A stretch of DNA of 64,000 nucleotides from Novosphingobium sp. (GTDB lineage Bacteria; Pseudomonadota; Alphaproteobacteria; Sphingomonadales; Sphingomonadaceae): NCBI GenBank assembly GCA_024236235.1, contig JACKKV010000005.1, positions 62,001-126,000 on the forward strand, written 5' to 3'. Numbering within the stretch: position 1 is the first letter of the stretch; each line of letters starts with the position of its first letter. This document shows, piece after piece, positions 17,557-25,537 of the stretch. The notes below the pieces were generated by a model. The model was not told the DNA's origin and ran no database searches. It worked only from the letters and a program-made list of their open reading frames with translations. Both the position numbers and the translations under genes were made by a program.

Positions 17557-17717
17557 CTTCGTCAGCAATCCGGCACCGGGAGCATGATCGCGTCAGGTCG
17601 CACGGCAAATGCCCGGTCGAGCCGCTGATGTTTGTGTTGATGGCCCATATGGCGCCTGCATCCTCAAGGAATCCCGCTTTTGCCGTATCAGGCTAAACCG
17701 GGTTTCCCCAGCCCCCC

Positions 17718-17733
17718 CATATCTTTCGGTAGG
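17718..17733. promoter_or_regulatory. Cluster operator palindrome, copy 5 (one mismatch)
   Basis: CATATC-TTTC-GGTAGG differs from CCTNYC-N4-GRNAGG at one base. It lies in the divergent gap between the phosphatase-headed minus operon and the ferredoxin-headed plus operon, 51 bases before the ferredoxin ATG. The rest of the gap (17557-17784) shows no other gene. Confidence 0.55.
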
Positions 17734-17784
17734 GCAACGGCGGCATTTCCCGTTTTCTAGGGGACTCACCCAATCAGGAGCACC

Positions 17785-18108
17785 ATGGACATGCCCGTTA
17801 TCAATATCGTGAATCGTGAAGGCGCCAGCAAGAAGGTGGACGCGGCGACCGGCGCCTCGCTGATGGAAGTGATCCGTGACGAAGGCTTTGACGAATTGCT
17901 CGCGCTGTGCGGCGGGTGCTGTTCCTGCGCCACCTGCCATGTGCATATCGACCCGGCATTCGCGGACAAGCTGCCGCAGATGAGCGACGACGAGAACGAC
18001 TTGCTCGACAGTTCCGACCACCGCGACGAAAACTCGCGCCTGTCATGCCAGATTCCGTTGACCGCCGAACTGGACGGGATGACCGTCACCATCGCCGCGG
18101 AAGACTGA
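17785..18108 (+). CDS. [2Fe-2S] ferredoxin, adrenodoxin/putidaredoxin type
   Basis: A 107-residue ferredoxin. Cluster ligands are C42, C48, C51 and C88, giving C-x5-C-x2-C-x36-C, the pattern of vertebrate-type ferredoxins such as adrenodoxin and putidaredoxin. The acidic MSDDENDLLD stretch (residues 66-75) is the usual partner-docking surface. It carries single electrons from a flavoprotein reductase to P450s or oxygenases in the cytoplasm. AGGAGC lies before the ATG. It heads the operon that contains the split Rieske oxygenase, so it is the natural electron donor for that pair (inference), and it may also serve the two P450s. No ferredoxin reductase gene is in the window. Confidence 0.95.
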   Translation: MDMPVINIVNREGASKKVDAATGASLMEVIRDEGFDELLALCGGCCSCATCHVHIDPAFADKLPQMSDDENDLLDSSDHRDENSRLSCQIPLTAELDGMTVTIAAED

Positions 18109-18111
18109 ACG

Positions 18112-18489
18112 GTGAGCAGCCCCGAAGCCGAGGTCCTGGCCTTTTTCAGCGAATGGAAGCCGACGCTGGCCGATATGCTGGCGTCAATGGAAAAGCGTTT
18201 CACGGACACCACGGTGTGGGAAAACGTGGGCATTTCAAAAACGACAGGCTTTGCCGAGGCAAAAGCCTTCATGGACGGTTTCGCCCAGATGAAGCCGATC
18301 GAAAGCGGCGAGGTGATCGTCCATCACATCGCGGCAAGCGGCAATGTGGTGCTCACCGAGCGGACGGATAATTTCTACGACAAGGATGGCAAGCTGATCG
18401 TCTCGATCCCGCTGATGGGTGTTTTCGAGATGGACGGCGGCAAGATCGCGGCCTGGCGCGATTACTTCGATACGGCCAAGGGCTTCTGA
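18112..18489 (+). CDS. Limonene-1,2-epoxide hydrolase-like protein (NTF2 fold)
   Basis: A 125-residue NTF2-fold protein with the limonene-1,2-epoxide hydrolase (LEH) pattern. R84 and D86 in TERTDNF, and D117 in WRDYFD, reproduce the Arg-x-Asp ... Asp triad of LEH, including the 31-residue step between the two Asp residues (R99, D101, D132 in the Rhodococcus enzyme). GVFEMDGGKI before the last motif is also LEH-like. It may hydrate an epoxide or isomerise a strained ring formed by the neighbouring oxygenase. The start is a GTG three bases after the ferredoxin stop, and the next gene starts two bases after its own stop. Confidence 0.82.
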   Translation: MSSPEAEVLAFFSEWKPTLADMLASMEKRFTDTTVWENVGISKTTGFAEAKAFMDGFAQMKPIESGEVIVHHIAASGNVVLTERTDNFYDKDGKLIVSIPLMGVFEMDGGKIAAWRDYFDTAKGF

Positions 18490-18491
18490 AC

Positions 18492-19514
18492 GTGATCGCG
18501 GGCAAGAAGGTCTGGGCCGAACTTCCGGTTCTGCCAGCCCGCGAACTGGTCCCGCTTGTCCAGGGGTGGGAGGCCGCAGGAGTCGAGGGGGTCTGGGCAC
18601 CGCAGATCTTCGGCGCGCCCTTTACCGCTCTTGCCGCTGCTGCCGCAGTGACCAGCCGGATCAGGCTGGGGACCGGCATTGCCCTGGCATTTACCCGCAG
18701 CCCGCTCGAAACCGCGTGCAGCGCGATCGACCTTGATTACATCAGCGATGGCCGCGCGGTGCTGGGGCTTGGCTCCAGCGCGCAAAGCCAGATCGAAGGC
18801 AGCTTCGGCGCGATTTATGGCAAGCCGCTGGCCCATATGCGCGAAGTTGTGGAACAGGTGCGGGCCGTGATCGCAAAGGGGCACACCGGCGAATTGCACA
18901 AGCTGGAAGGCGATTATGCAACGCTGGACCTTTCCCACTTTCGCCTCGTCCGGCCCGCGCTCCGGCCATGCATTCCGGTCTATCTGCCCGCCGTGTTCGA
19001 AAAGGCGTGCGAGCAGGCCGGTGCGATTGCCGACGGGTTGCTTGGCCACCCGTTGTGGACCGCCGGCTGGCTGCGCGAAAAGGCGATGCCGGGCCTGAAG
19101 GCGGGGCTGGACAAGGCCGGGCGGGGACGAGACACCATCGATGTGAACCTGATGCTGTTCACTGTCATCAACGACGATCGGGCAGAAGCGATTGCCGATG
19201 CGCGCGCGAACATCGCCTATTACACCCAATCGCCCCAGTATCTGCGTTATTTTACCGAAATCGGCTTCGGTGACGCAGCGCAAGCCATCCAGAAAGCTTT
19301 TGCCGCGCAGGATTACGAAGCAATGGCGCGCGCCTGCCCGGACGAAATGGTCGAAGCGATCACCATCGTGGGTTCGGCCGACGAGGTGGCAAACCAGGTT
19401 GCAGAGCGCGCCGGGTTCGCGGATTCCATCACACCTGTCGTGCCCCAGTTCGGGATGACACAGGACAAGGCGGCGCAATATCGCCAGCGTATAGCGGAGT
19501 TGTTTTATGTCTGA
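18492..19514 (+). CDS. LLM class flavin-dependent oxidoreductase
   Basis: A 340-residue luciferase-like protein. Typical phrases are GVEGVWAPQIFG (about residues 30-41), IRLGTGIALAFTRSP (about 57-71) and AVLGLGSSAQSQIEGSFG (about 88-105). It is clearly related to the LLM protein at 21512, which has SLQIYGPPF, ATGIAVAGTRSP and FVLGLGTSLHSALEGIYG at the same places. These enzymes use reduced flavin (FMN or F420) for oxygenation or reduction; the cofactor is not readable. The start is GTG at 18492. The last eight bases overlap the next gene, the Rieske-half protein, which indicates tight translational coupling. Confidence 0.87.
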   Translation: MIAGKKVWAELPVLPARELVPLVQGWEAAGVEGVWAPQIFGAPFTALAAAAAVTSRIRLGTGIALAFTRSPLETACSAIDLDYISDGRAVLGLGSSAQSQIEGSFGAIYGKPLAHMREVVEQVRAVIAKGHTGELHKLEGDYATLDLSHFRLVRPALRPCIPVYLPAVFEKACEQAGAIADGLLGHPLWTAGWLREKAMPGLKAGLDKAGRGRDTIDVNLMLFTVINDDRAEAIADARANIAYYTQSPQYLRYFTEIGFGDAAQAIQKAFAAQDYEAMARACPDEMVEAITIVGSADEVANQVAERAGFADSITPVVPQFGMTQDKAAQYRQRIAELFYV

Positions 19515-20430
19515 CGTGTGGTGGGCAGTGGCCCGTTCCGAAGAAGTCAGCCAGTCGCGGCCGCTCAACGCCGATATCGGGGATCAGCCGGTTGTGCTGT
19601 GGCGCGATGCCGAAGGAATCGTGCGAGCGCTGGAAGACCGCTGCCCGCACCGCCGTGCGCCGCTTTCGCTGGGCTGCGTGCTGGGCAACGGAATGATTCA
19701 GTGCGGGTATCACGGCTGGACTTTCGATGGCGCGACCGGCCATCTGGAAGATATTCCCAACCTCAAGAGCAAAACCAGATTTCCCCCGATCTACAAGGCC
19801 CGCAATTTCGCCGCTGCGGAAAGCGGTGGGTTCGTGCGGGTGTGCCTGGACAGCAAGGCCGCCCCGCCCCTGCCTGCGAACGAAACACTGCCCCTGTCCG
19901 GTACCGCGCAGGTCACGCTTGGCCATGAACATTTCATCGCGGCACTGTTCGATGATCCATCGCTGGTCATCGCCATCCGCAGGGTACGCTTCACGCCTTA
20001 TCTGATGGCCGAACTGGCCGAACAGGACGGTCGGCTGGTACTGGAACGGTCCTGTCAGTGGGCAACGCCGCACTGGCCCGCGCCGTTCAGTTCCGACTTT
20101 CCCATTACCCTGCGGATCGCAACCGACCCGGTCAGCGGCGAGAGTGATCTGCTCCTGCGCGACGATGGGTTCAATCCGCTGCTCAGGGCCACGCTCGCCC
20201 CCGTCCCTGCCGCAAGAGGGGTTACGCAGATACGCTGGCGGGCGAGACTGGAATCTGGAAGGACGGGAATCAAGGCCAGATCGATGGGATTTGGGCGCGG
20301 ATCGCCATTTTGCGTGCTGTCGTCGGTCGATGCCGGGGCGCTACGTATCCTCAAACCCTCGGCCTCGATACATGCCGCGGCGCTCAGAGAGGCAATCTCC
20401 ACTGCCGCGCAGTCAGCTGGCGCGGCCTGA
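19507..20430 (+). CDS. Rieske [2Fe-2S] oxygenase component lacking the mononuclear iron site
   Basis: A 307-residue protein. The N-terminal Rieske domain (about residues 1-115) is complete, with C46-x-H48 in DRCPHRRAPLSLG and C66-x2-H69 in QCGYHGW. The remaining 190 residues resemble an oxygenase catalytic domain in length, but I find no D-x2-H-x4-H iron motif, so this subunit alone should not activate O2. The next gene has the reverse pattern: intact iron ligands and no Rieske ligands. In Rieske oxygenase trimers electrons pass from the Rieske centre of one subunit to the iron of its neighbour, so the two proteins could form one hetero-oligomeric enzyme. GGAG lies upstream of the ATG. Confidence 0.88.
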   Translation: MSDVWWAVARSEEVSQSRPLNADIGDQPVVLWRDAEGIVRALEDRCPHRRAPLSLGCVLGNGMIQCGYHGWTFDGATGHLEDIPNLKSKTRFPPIYKARNFAAAESGGFVRVCLDSKAAPPLPANETLPLSGTAQVTLGHEHFIAALFDDPSLVIAIRRVRFTPYLMAELAEQDGRLVLERSCQWATPHWPAPFSSDFPITLRIATDPVSGESDLLLRDDGFNPLLRATLAPVPAARGVTQIRWRARLESGRTGIKARSMGFGRGSPFCVLSSVDAGALRILKPSASIHAAALREAISTAAQSAGAA

Positions 20431-20450
20431 ACTTCGGGAAGGAGGCAATC

Positions 20451-21515
20451 ATGCTTGAAACAAGGGATGTTCCACCCGCTGACGACTACGTCGATCCGGT
20501 CAGTTCCGACCCCAAGGCGTTTGCCGCCATGGTCAATTCATGGGTTCCGCATGACATTGTGCTGAAGGACGCCTGGTTTCCGCTGGCGCATGGCTTTGCG
20601 GCAACGGAAAAGCCGGTGCGCCGCGCGGTCTATTCGCAGCCCTATTTCCTCTGGCGGGAGGGCGATGTGGCGGTCGCGGCGGAATTTCACCCCTCCGACC
20701 GCCTGACAAGCGGCAAGAGCGCCTATTCCAACGCCGCGGGCCGTTATCCGGTGATCGAAAAATACGGCTATATCTGGTGCTGGTTCGGCAATCCGGACAA
20801 TGCTGCACCGGAACATGTGCCAAGCATTCCCTACCTGCCCGAAGAGGGTGGCCTCCCGGTCCACATGCTCGGCACGGTGCGGTTCGATTGCACCGCGCCG
20901 CTCAGCCTGGAAAACCTGATCGATCTCACGCACGCCGACTTTCTCCATGCCGATGTCGTGGGAGACGAGAAGATGGACAAGGAAACGGTCGAGGTGTTCC
21001 ATGACAGCGAGAGCATCACCATGGTCCGCACCTGCGTAAACAAGTCCGTCGCCCCGATCATGAAATGGTTCGGCGGCGTGCGCGCAGACGTGCAGCAGGT
21101 GCGGCAGGTAATCCGCATCTATCTGCGCAGCCACGCGGCGATTGCCTATGGCCGCTTCAGCCCCGGCGACAATGTCCAGCTGTTCCATCCCTGTGTGCCC
21201 GAAACGCGCGATCGCACACGGTTGGATTACACGATGAACACATCCAACGTGAAGAAGACGAACCCCTTCCGCTACATCATGCCCAAGGCCAGCTACAAGG
21301 TTTCGCGACAGGATTCCTCCATGACCAGCCCGCAGAGCCCGCGCTACATGAACCCGGAAAAGCGCAAGGATCTGCATTCCCCACTGGATGAGGCAGGACA
21401 GAAATATCGCGTGCTGATGTTGGCACTGGCCGAAAGACAGGCCCGCGGGGACTACGCCTACCGCGATAACGTCAGCGCCGATTGCAGCGAACTCATAGGA
21501 TACGACGGAACATGA
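20451..21515 (+). CDS. Rieske oxygenase catalytic subunit lacking the Rieske cluster
   Basis: A 354-residue protein built like a single-component Rieske oxygenase. The iron site is present: N155, D158, H161 and H166 in NLIDLTHADFLH, with D288 in SRQDSSMTSP as likely third ligand. The N-terminal part keeps the flanks of a Rieske domain (AWFPLAHGFA, YFLWREGD, then YPVIEKYGYIWCWFGNP), but the whole segment with the two Cys-His pairs is missing; only FHPSD remains near residues 79-83. The preceding gene supplies an intact Rieske domain. AAGGAGG stands eight bases before the ATG, and the stop overlaps the next ATG (ATGA). Confidence 0.88.
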   Translation: MLETRDVPPADDYVDPVSSDPKAFAAMVNSWVPHDIVLKDAWFPLAHGFAATEKPVRRAVYSQPYFLWREGDVAVAAEFHPSDRLTSGKSAYSNAAGRYPVIEKYGYIWCWFGNPDNAAPEHVPSIPYLPEEGGLPVHMLGTVRFDCTAPLSLENLIDLTHADFLHADVVGDEKMDKETVEVFHDSESITMVRTCVNKSVAPIMKWFGGVRADVQQVRQVIRIYLRSHAAIAYGRFSPGDNVQLFHPCVPETRDRTRLDYTMNTSNVKKTNPFRYIMPKASYKVSRQDSSMTSPQSPRYMNPEKRKDLHSPLDEAGQKYRVLMLALAERQARGDYAYRDNVSADCSELIGYDGT

Positions 21516-22570
21516 CCAAACTGACCAACGCAACCGGGGGTGAACGCCGCTGGTGGGGCGTGATGCCCATTCTTCCCGCCCCCGTCATGGGCGGCATTGC
21601 CAAACAGATGGAAGCCGTCGGTTTCGAAGGCTGCTTTTCTCTCCAGATCTACGGCCCGCCGTTCGTCCCGATGGCGGCGGTGGCGGCGATGACCGAACAG
21701 CTCAAGGTTGCCACGGGCATTGCCGTTGCCGGCACACGCAGCCCGGTTGAAACAGCCTATGCCGCGATTGAGTGCGACACGATCAGCCAGGGCCGCTTCG
21801 TACTGGGTCTTGGCACCTCGCTGCACAGCGCGCTGGAAGGCATCTATGGCGAACCGCATCGCAAGCTGCTCACCCACCTGCGCGAAGTTGTGAAGATCGT
21901 CCGCTATGTCAACGCCAACGGCCACAAGGGAATGGAACCGGTCAGCGGCGAATATTACGATCTGCAATGGACCGAAATGATGAAAACCGCGCCGCCGGTG
22001 CGGGAAAATATCCCGATCTGGATCGCCTCGCTGAAAGACAAGCTGACCAGCCTGGCGCTGGAAATCGGCGATGGTCTGATCGTCCATGCCTTGTGGACGG
22101 TCGATTATACGGCCCAGAAAAAGCCGTTCATTGAGGCGGAACTGGCCAGGTTCGGGCGCAAGCGTGCTGATGTTGAGGTCAACGCCTGGCCCTGGATCGC
22201 GATCAATGACGACAAGCAGCAGGCCATAAACGACAGCCGTGCGACCGTGGCCGGTTATGCGGGGTACAAGGAGTATGAAAGCTTCTTCGACGCCATCGGT
22301 TTCGGTGATCTGGCCCGCGATTGCCAGCTCGCTGCGGGCGAACACGGCGATGTTTCCGGCGTGATCGGCAAGGTCAGCGACGAGATGGTGGAAGCCTTCG
22401 TCAAATGCGGGCCGGTGGACGAAGTGCTGGAGAAGATCGAACCCTTCTGGGATGTGGTCGATTCGCTCTGTCCGATGACACCGTATCGCAATCTGTCAGT
22501 CGAACAGCTCACCAGCTATAATGAAGGCATCTACCGGATGGTGGCGGAAGCGAAACGCCGCGGCGGCTAG
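21512..22570 (+). CDS. LLM class flavin-dependent oxidoreductase
   Basis: A 352-residue luciferase-like protein, paralogous to the one at 18492; the pair brackets the split Rieske oxygenase. Visible phrases are FEGCFSLQIYGPPF (about residues 38-51), ATGIAVAGTRSPVETA and FVLGLGTSLHSALEGIYG. The start is the ATG at 21512, which forms ATGA with the upstream stop. It closes the plus-strand operon that begins at 17785. Its TAG stop (22568-22570) sits in a CTAG that is also read as the TAG stop of the convergent SDR gene, so no space for a terminator exists between the two genes. Confidence 0.87.
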   Translation: MTKLTNATGGERRWWGVMPILPAPVMGGIAKQMEAVGFEGCFSLQIYGPPFVPMAAVAAMTEQLKVATGIAVAGTRSPVETAYAAIECDTISQGRFVLGLGTSLHSALEGIYGEPHRKLLTHLREVVKIVRYVNANGHKGMEPVSGEYYDLQWTEMMKTAPPVRENIPIWIASLKDKLTSLALEIGDGLIVHALWTVDYTAQKKPFIEAELARFGRKRADVEVNAWPWIAINDDKQQAINDSRATVAGYAGYKEYESFFDAIGFGDLARDCQLAAGEHGDVSGVIGKVSDEMVEAFVKCGPVDEVLEKIEPFWDVVDSLCPMTPYRNLSVEQLTSYNEGIYRMVAEAKRRGG

Positions 22571-23457
22571 GCTTCATCGGGTCTTCCTGATGTGCCGCGC
22601 CCGCGACGGCGCGCCTGATCCTGGATCCCGGCCAGCAGTTCTTCGCTGATCCGCCAGAGCCGGGCGGCGCCTGCATCGCTCTGCGCGGCAGGGGTCAGGC
22701 TGGCCGTCTTGCGTCTGGCGAAATACTGCCCGGTCGCATCCGGCGCACCGCCCCGCGCCAGCCACAGGATCGTGTCCGCGCCCTGTTCGGGCGTCAGCGA
22801 GAACGGACGGCTGAGGATATACATCAGTTTGACAACGATATTTCCGTGGCTGTCAAAATTGGTCTGCACCAGCCCCGGATGGACCGCGTTTACGAGGATA
22901 TTGTCCGGGCCGGTCCGCCGCGCCAGTTCACGCATATGCAGGATATTGGCCAGCTTGGACTGCGTATAGGCATCGCCAGCGCTGAACTTGCGGGTCTGCT
23001 GCAGATCATCCCACATCATGTCCTTGATGAACTTGTGAGCGACGGAGGCCGTATTGATGATTTGCGCGCCCCGACCTGCCGCCCTGAGCAGGGGCAAGAG
23101 CCGATCGGTGAGCAGAAACGGTGCCAGATGATTGGTAGCGAAACATTGTTCCAGCCCGTCAGCTGTTTCCACCCGCCGGGCAGGCGTGAAGCCGGCGTTG
23201 TTCACCAGCAGATCGATCCGGCCGGTCATTTCGCTGACCTTGTCCGCAAACTCTGCCACCCTCGCCATTTCGGAAAGGTCAGCCAGTAGCATCTCCACCT
23301 GCGCATCAGGAACGGCAGCGCGAATCTGTGTCAGAGCCGCTTCGGAACGCGCCGGATTGCGACCCTGCGCGATCACCCGCCACCCATCGCGCGCCAGTTC
23401 GCGCGCGACGACAAGGCCGATGCCCGAACTTGCGCCGGTAATGACCGCCGTCTTCAA
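22567..23457 (-). CDS. SDR family oxidoreductase (retinol dehydrogenase-like)
   Basis: A 296-residue SDR with TGASSGIG at residues 8-15, QGRNPARSE after the second strand (NADP-like), NNAGFTPARR, Ser in NTASVAHKF and the catalytic YTQSK, followed by ANILHMRELARR. The YTQSKLAN phrase and the long C-terminal part are typical of retinol dehydrogenase-like SDRs, which act on hydrophobic alcohols and ketones. The ATG overlaps the stop of the flavoprotein gene by four bases. It is the last gene of the minus-strand operon starting at 25924. Confidence 0.9.
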   Translation of the reverse strand: MKTAVITGASSGIGLVVARELARDGWRVIAQGRNPARSEAALTQIRAAVPDAQVEMLLADLSEMARVAEFADKVSEMTGRIDLLVNNAGFTPARRVETADGLEQCFATNHLAPFLLTDRLLPLLRAAGRGAQIINTASVAHKFIKDMMWDDLQQTRKFSAGDAYTQSKLANILHMRELARRTGPDNILVNAVHPGLVQTNFDSHGNIVVKLMYILSRPFSLTPEQGADTILWLARGGAPDATGQYFARRKTASLTPAAQSDAGAARLWRISEELLAGIQDQARRRGRGTSGRPDEA

Positions 23458-25100
23458 GCCGAGATGCTCCGTCCTGCAATATAACCGGTGACCATCGCCG
23501 GGCCGACGTTGCAGCCATGGGCGGGCGATTTGCCCTGCCAGATCGAGTTCGCATCAAGGCCTGCGGCCCACAATCCTGCGATCGGCGTACCATCCTGGTC
23601 CAGCACCCGGCATTCAGCGTCGATCCTGACCCCGACGGTTGTCGATCCGTCGCCGGGGAAGATTTCGACCGCGTAATACGGGCCTTCACCGATTGGTCCG
23701 AAACAGGCGTTCGGCTTGTGTTTGCGATCGCCGATCTCGATATCGATCCGGGTATCGCCCTTGCCGAACCGGGTGTCCTTGCCCGTCACCGCATCCGTAT
23801 TGACCTCGGCCACTGTCGCTTCCAGTCCTGCCGGATCGACCCCGATCTGCGCTGCCAGTTCGGCCAGCGTTTCGCCCCGCTTCATGTAGCCACAGACAAC
23901 CATTTCCTTGATCTTTCCGCCGCCGGGCAGAACCAGGCCCATCCCGTATTTCTTCACGAACTTGTGATTGGCGATGATATGCGCCGGCACCGTTCCGGTG
24001 GCGTGCATCGCTTCGACAAAGTGCACGCTGGCTTCGTTGCCGAAACGCTTGCCCGCCTTGTTCACCGCGATACAGCCCGGCTTGGACATGTCCATCAGAT
24101 GAGCGAAACGTTCGACATAGCCGTCCGCCCGTGTCCTCTTCGAAACCACCGCCCACACCGCATTGGCATGATTTTCCGCCCCCATCGCCGCACCGGAGGC
24201 AGTGGCGGCGGCAATCCCGTCGCCAGTGTTTTCGTAAGGCAGGATGGACACATGCTGCTCTGCGAAAGGAATATAGGCCTTGCGCATCGCGGCGTTGGCC
24301 GAAAATCCGCCCGCCGCCAGGATCACGCCGCGTGCGGCGGAAATTTCGGCGGGCTTGCCGTCCATCATCGCCCTGATCCCGGTGACTTTCCCGTCCGTGA
24401 CGACCAGCCCTTCAACCGGCGCGTTTTCGAACAGGTCAACCCCGGCATCCAGCGCCGAGCGCAGCAACCGCCCCGCCAGCGAATTGCCCATGGTCAGGCG
24501 CGACCCGCGCCCCAGCTTGCGCTTGTCCAGCACGAAACGGATCGCGATCCTGGCCATGTGCCACAGGGCGCCCGGTGCGGGCAGCCGATCGATGTATTCC
24601 AGATCGAACAGATCGATCATCATGCCGCCCGGCGCATTGAACTCTTCGCGCGGTTTGGCAAGACGGTCGAAATTCGTGCCCAGCTTCTTGCCGTCATATT
24701 CGGCTGGCGACAGCAAACGGCCATGATCCATCGCCCCCGGCACGTCAGGATACCAGTCACTGGAAGGGGGGGAGAGCAGGAATTGCACTTCGCTGTTATC
24801 CGCGAGCCAGTCCACCATTTCGGGGCCATGGTCGATGTAAGCGTCAATCAGCGCCTTTTCCGCGCGATTGCCGACGACACCCAGCGCATAGGCCCGCGCG
24901 GTTTCGACATCATCATTCACGCCGGCGGCTTTTGCCTGGGTGCTGCCCGGTATCCAGACGCCCCCACCCGAAATCGCTGTCGTCCCGCCAAAACGGGGTG
25001 CCTTTTCCAGCACCGCAACCTTGCATCCCGCCTTTGCCGCAGCCAGCGCGGCCGTAAGGCCGGCAGCACCAGAGCCCATCACCACCACATCATAATTCAT
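23454..25100 (-). CDS. FAD-dependent 3-ketosteroid delta-1-dehydrogenase-like oxidoreductase
   Basis: A 548-residue FAD protein of the fumarate reductase/KstD superfamily. The dinucleotide-binding start is VVVMGSGAAGLTAALAA (about residues 5-21), then EKAPRFGGTTAISGGGVWIP; the second FAD contact is GVILAAGGFSAN near residue 265, and GLWAAGLDAN...GCNVGPAM closes the FAD site. KstD-type enzymes introduce a double bond next to a ring ketone in steroids; related 3-oxo-dehydrogenases act on other cyclic ketones. An alicyclic ketone substrate fits the rest of the cluster. It lies between the SDR (coupled, ATGA) and the LEH-like gene. Confidence 0.88.
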   Translation of the reverse strand: MNYDVVVMGSGAAGLTAALAAAKAGCKVAVLEKAPRFGGTTAISGGGVWIPGSTQAKAAGVNDDVETARAYALGVVGNRAEKALIDAYIDHGPEMVDWLADNSEVQFLLSPPSSDWYPDVPGAMDHGRLLSPAEYDGKKLGTNFDRLAKPREEFNAPGGMMIDLFDLEYIDRLPAPGALWHMARIAIRFVLDKRKLGRGSRLTMGNSLAGRLLRSALDAGVDLFENAPVEGLVVTDGKVTGIRAMMDGKPAEISAARGVILAAGGFSANAAMRKAYIPFAEQHVSILPYENTGDGIAAATASGAAMGAENHANAVWAVVSKRTRADGYVERFAHLMDMSKPGCIAVNKAGKRFGNEASVHFVEAMHATGTVPAHIIANHKFVKKYGMGLVLPGGGKIKEMVVCGYMKRGETLAELAAQIGVDPAGLEATVAEVNTDAVTGKDTRFGKGDTRIDIEIGDRKHKPNACFGPIGEGPYYAVEIFPGDGSTTVGVRIDAECRVLDQDGTPIAGLWAAGLDANSIWQGKSPAHGCNVGPAMVTGYIAGRSISA

Positions 25101-25104
25101 TGTG

Positions 25105-25533
25105 TCACTCCCCCGCGCACATCAAGCTGCGCATAGTCTTGTCATCGATCCCGAGTTGTCCCGCGCAATCGAGCGCATCCCAATACTCGCGCCACCAGAC
25201 GATCCGGCCGGCGGCATCCAGATCGAACACACCCACGACATGAGTGGTCGTGCGCTGGCCATTGGCAAGCTGGCGCACCGTATCGATACGTTCTGTGAAC
25301 ACCGTGTTGCCGCAGACCGCCAGCTTCAGGGTGTCGCACGCGCACTCGTCATAGAGCCGGTACTGGCGTTCAAGCTCCTCCACGATCGCATCGGCGCCTT
25401 CGCGCACCGGCGCAATCGGCACGACGGGCTGATAGCGCGCGTCGTCCGCCAGCATCGCCCGCAACGCCTTCGTGTCCAGCCGGCTGGTATGGAACAGCGC
25501 CAGGAAATCGCGCACGGTCTGCTCCGCATTCAT
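25105..25533 (-). CDS. LEH-like NTF2-fold protein
   Basis: A 142-residue NTF2-fold protein with a limonene-epoxide-hydrolase-like layout. R82 and D84 in TERIDTV match the Arg-x-Asp pair, but the second catalytic Asp appears replaced: WWREYWD has Glu116 where LEH has Asp. It may be an isomerase or cyclase rather than a hydrolase (inference). The start MNAEQT at 25533 lies four bases after the stop of the preceding SnoaL-like gene; extending upstream would overlap that gene. It belongs to the minus operon with the KstD-like gene. Confidence 0.78.
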   Translation of the reverse strand: MNAEQTVRDFLALFHTSRLDTKALRAMLADDARYQPVVPIAPVREGADAIVEELERQYRLYDECACDTLKLAVCGNTVFTERIDTVRQLANGQRTTTHVVGVFDLDAAGRIVWWREYWDALDCAGQLGIDDKTMRSLMCAGE

Positions 25534-25537
25534 CCGT

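Noticed and set aside
19507..21515. The two Rieske-type genes as one gene broken by a frameshift or internal duplication error
   Set aside because: Each frame has its own ribosome site and start and contains its own version of the oxygenase core, so they are two genes rather than two parts of one reading frame.
23517..25136. 539-codon frame opposite the KstD-like flavoprotein gene
   Set aside because: The opposite strand encodes a complete FAD protein with all motifs; this frame is rich in Arg, His and Gly without any domain pattern, typical of an antisense shadow.
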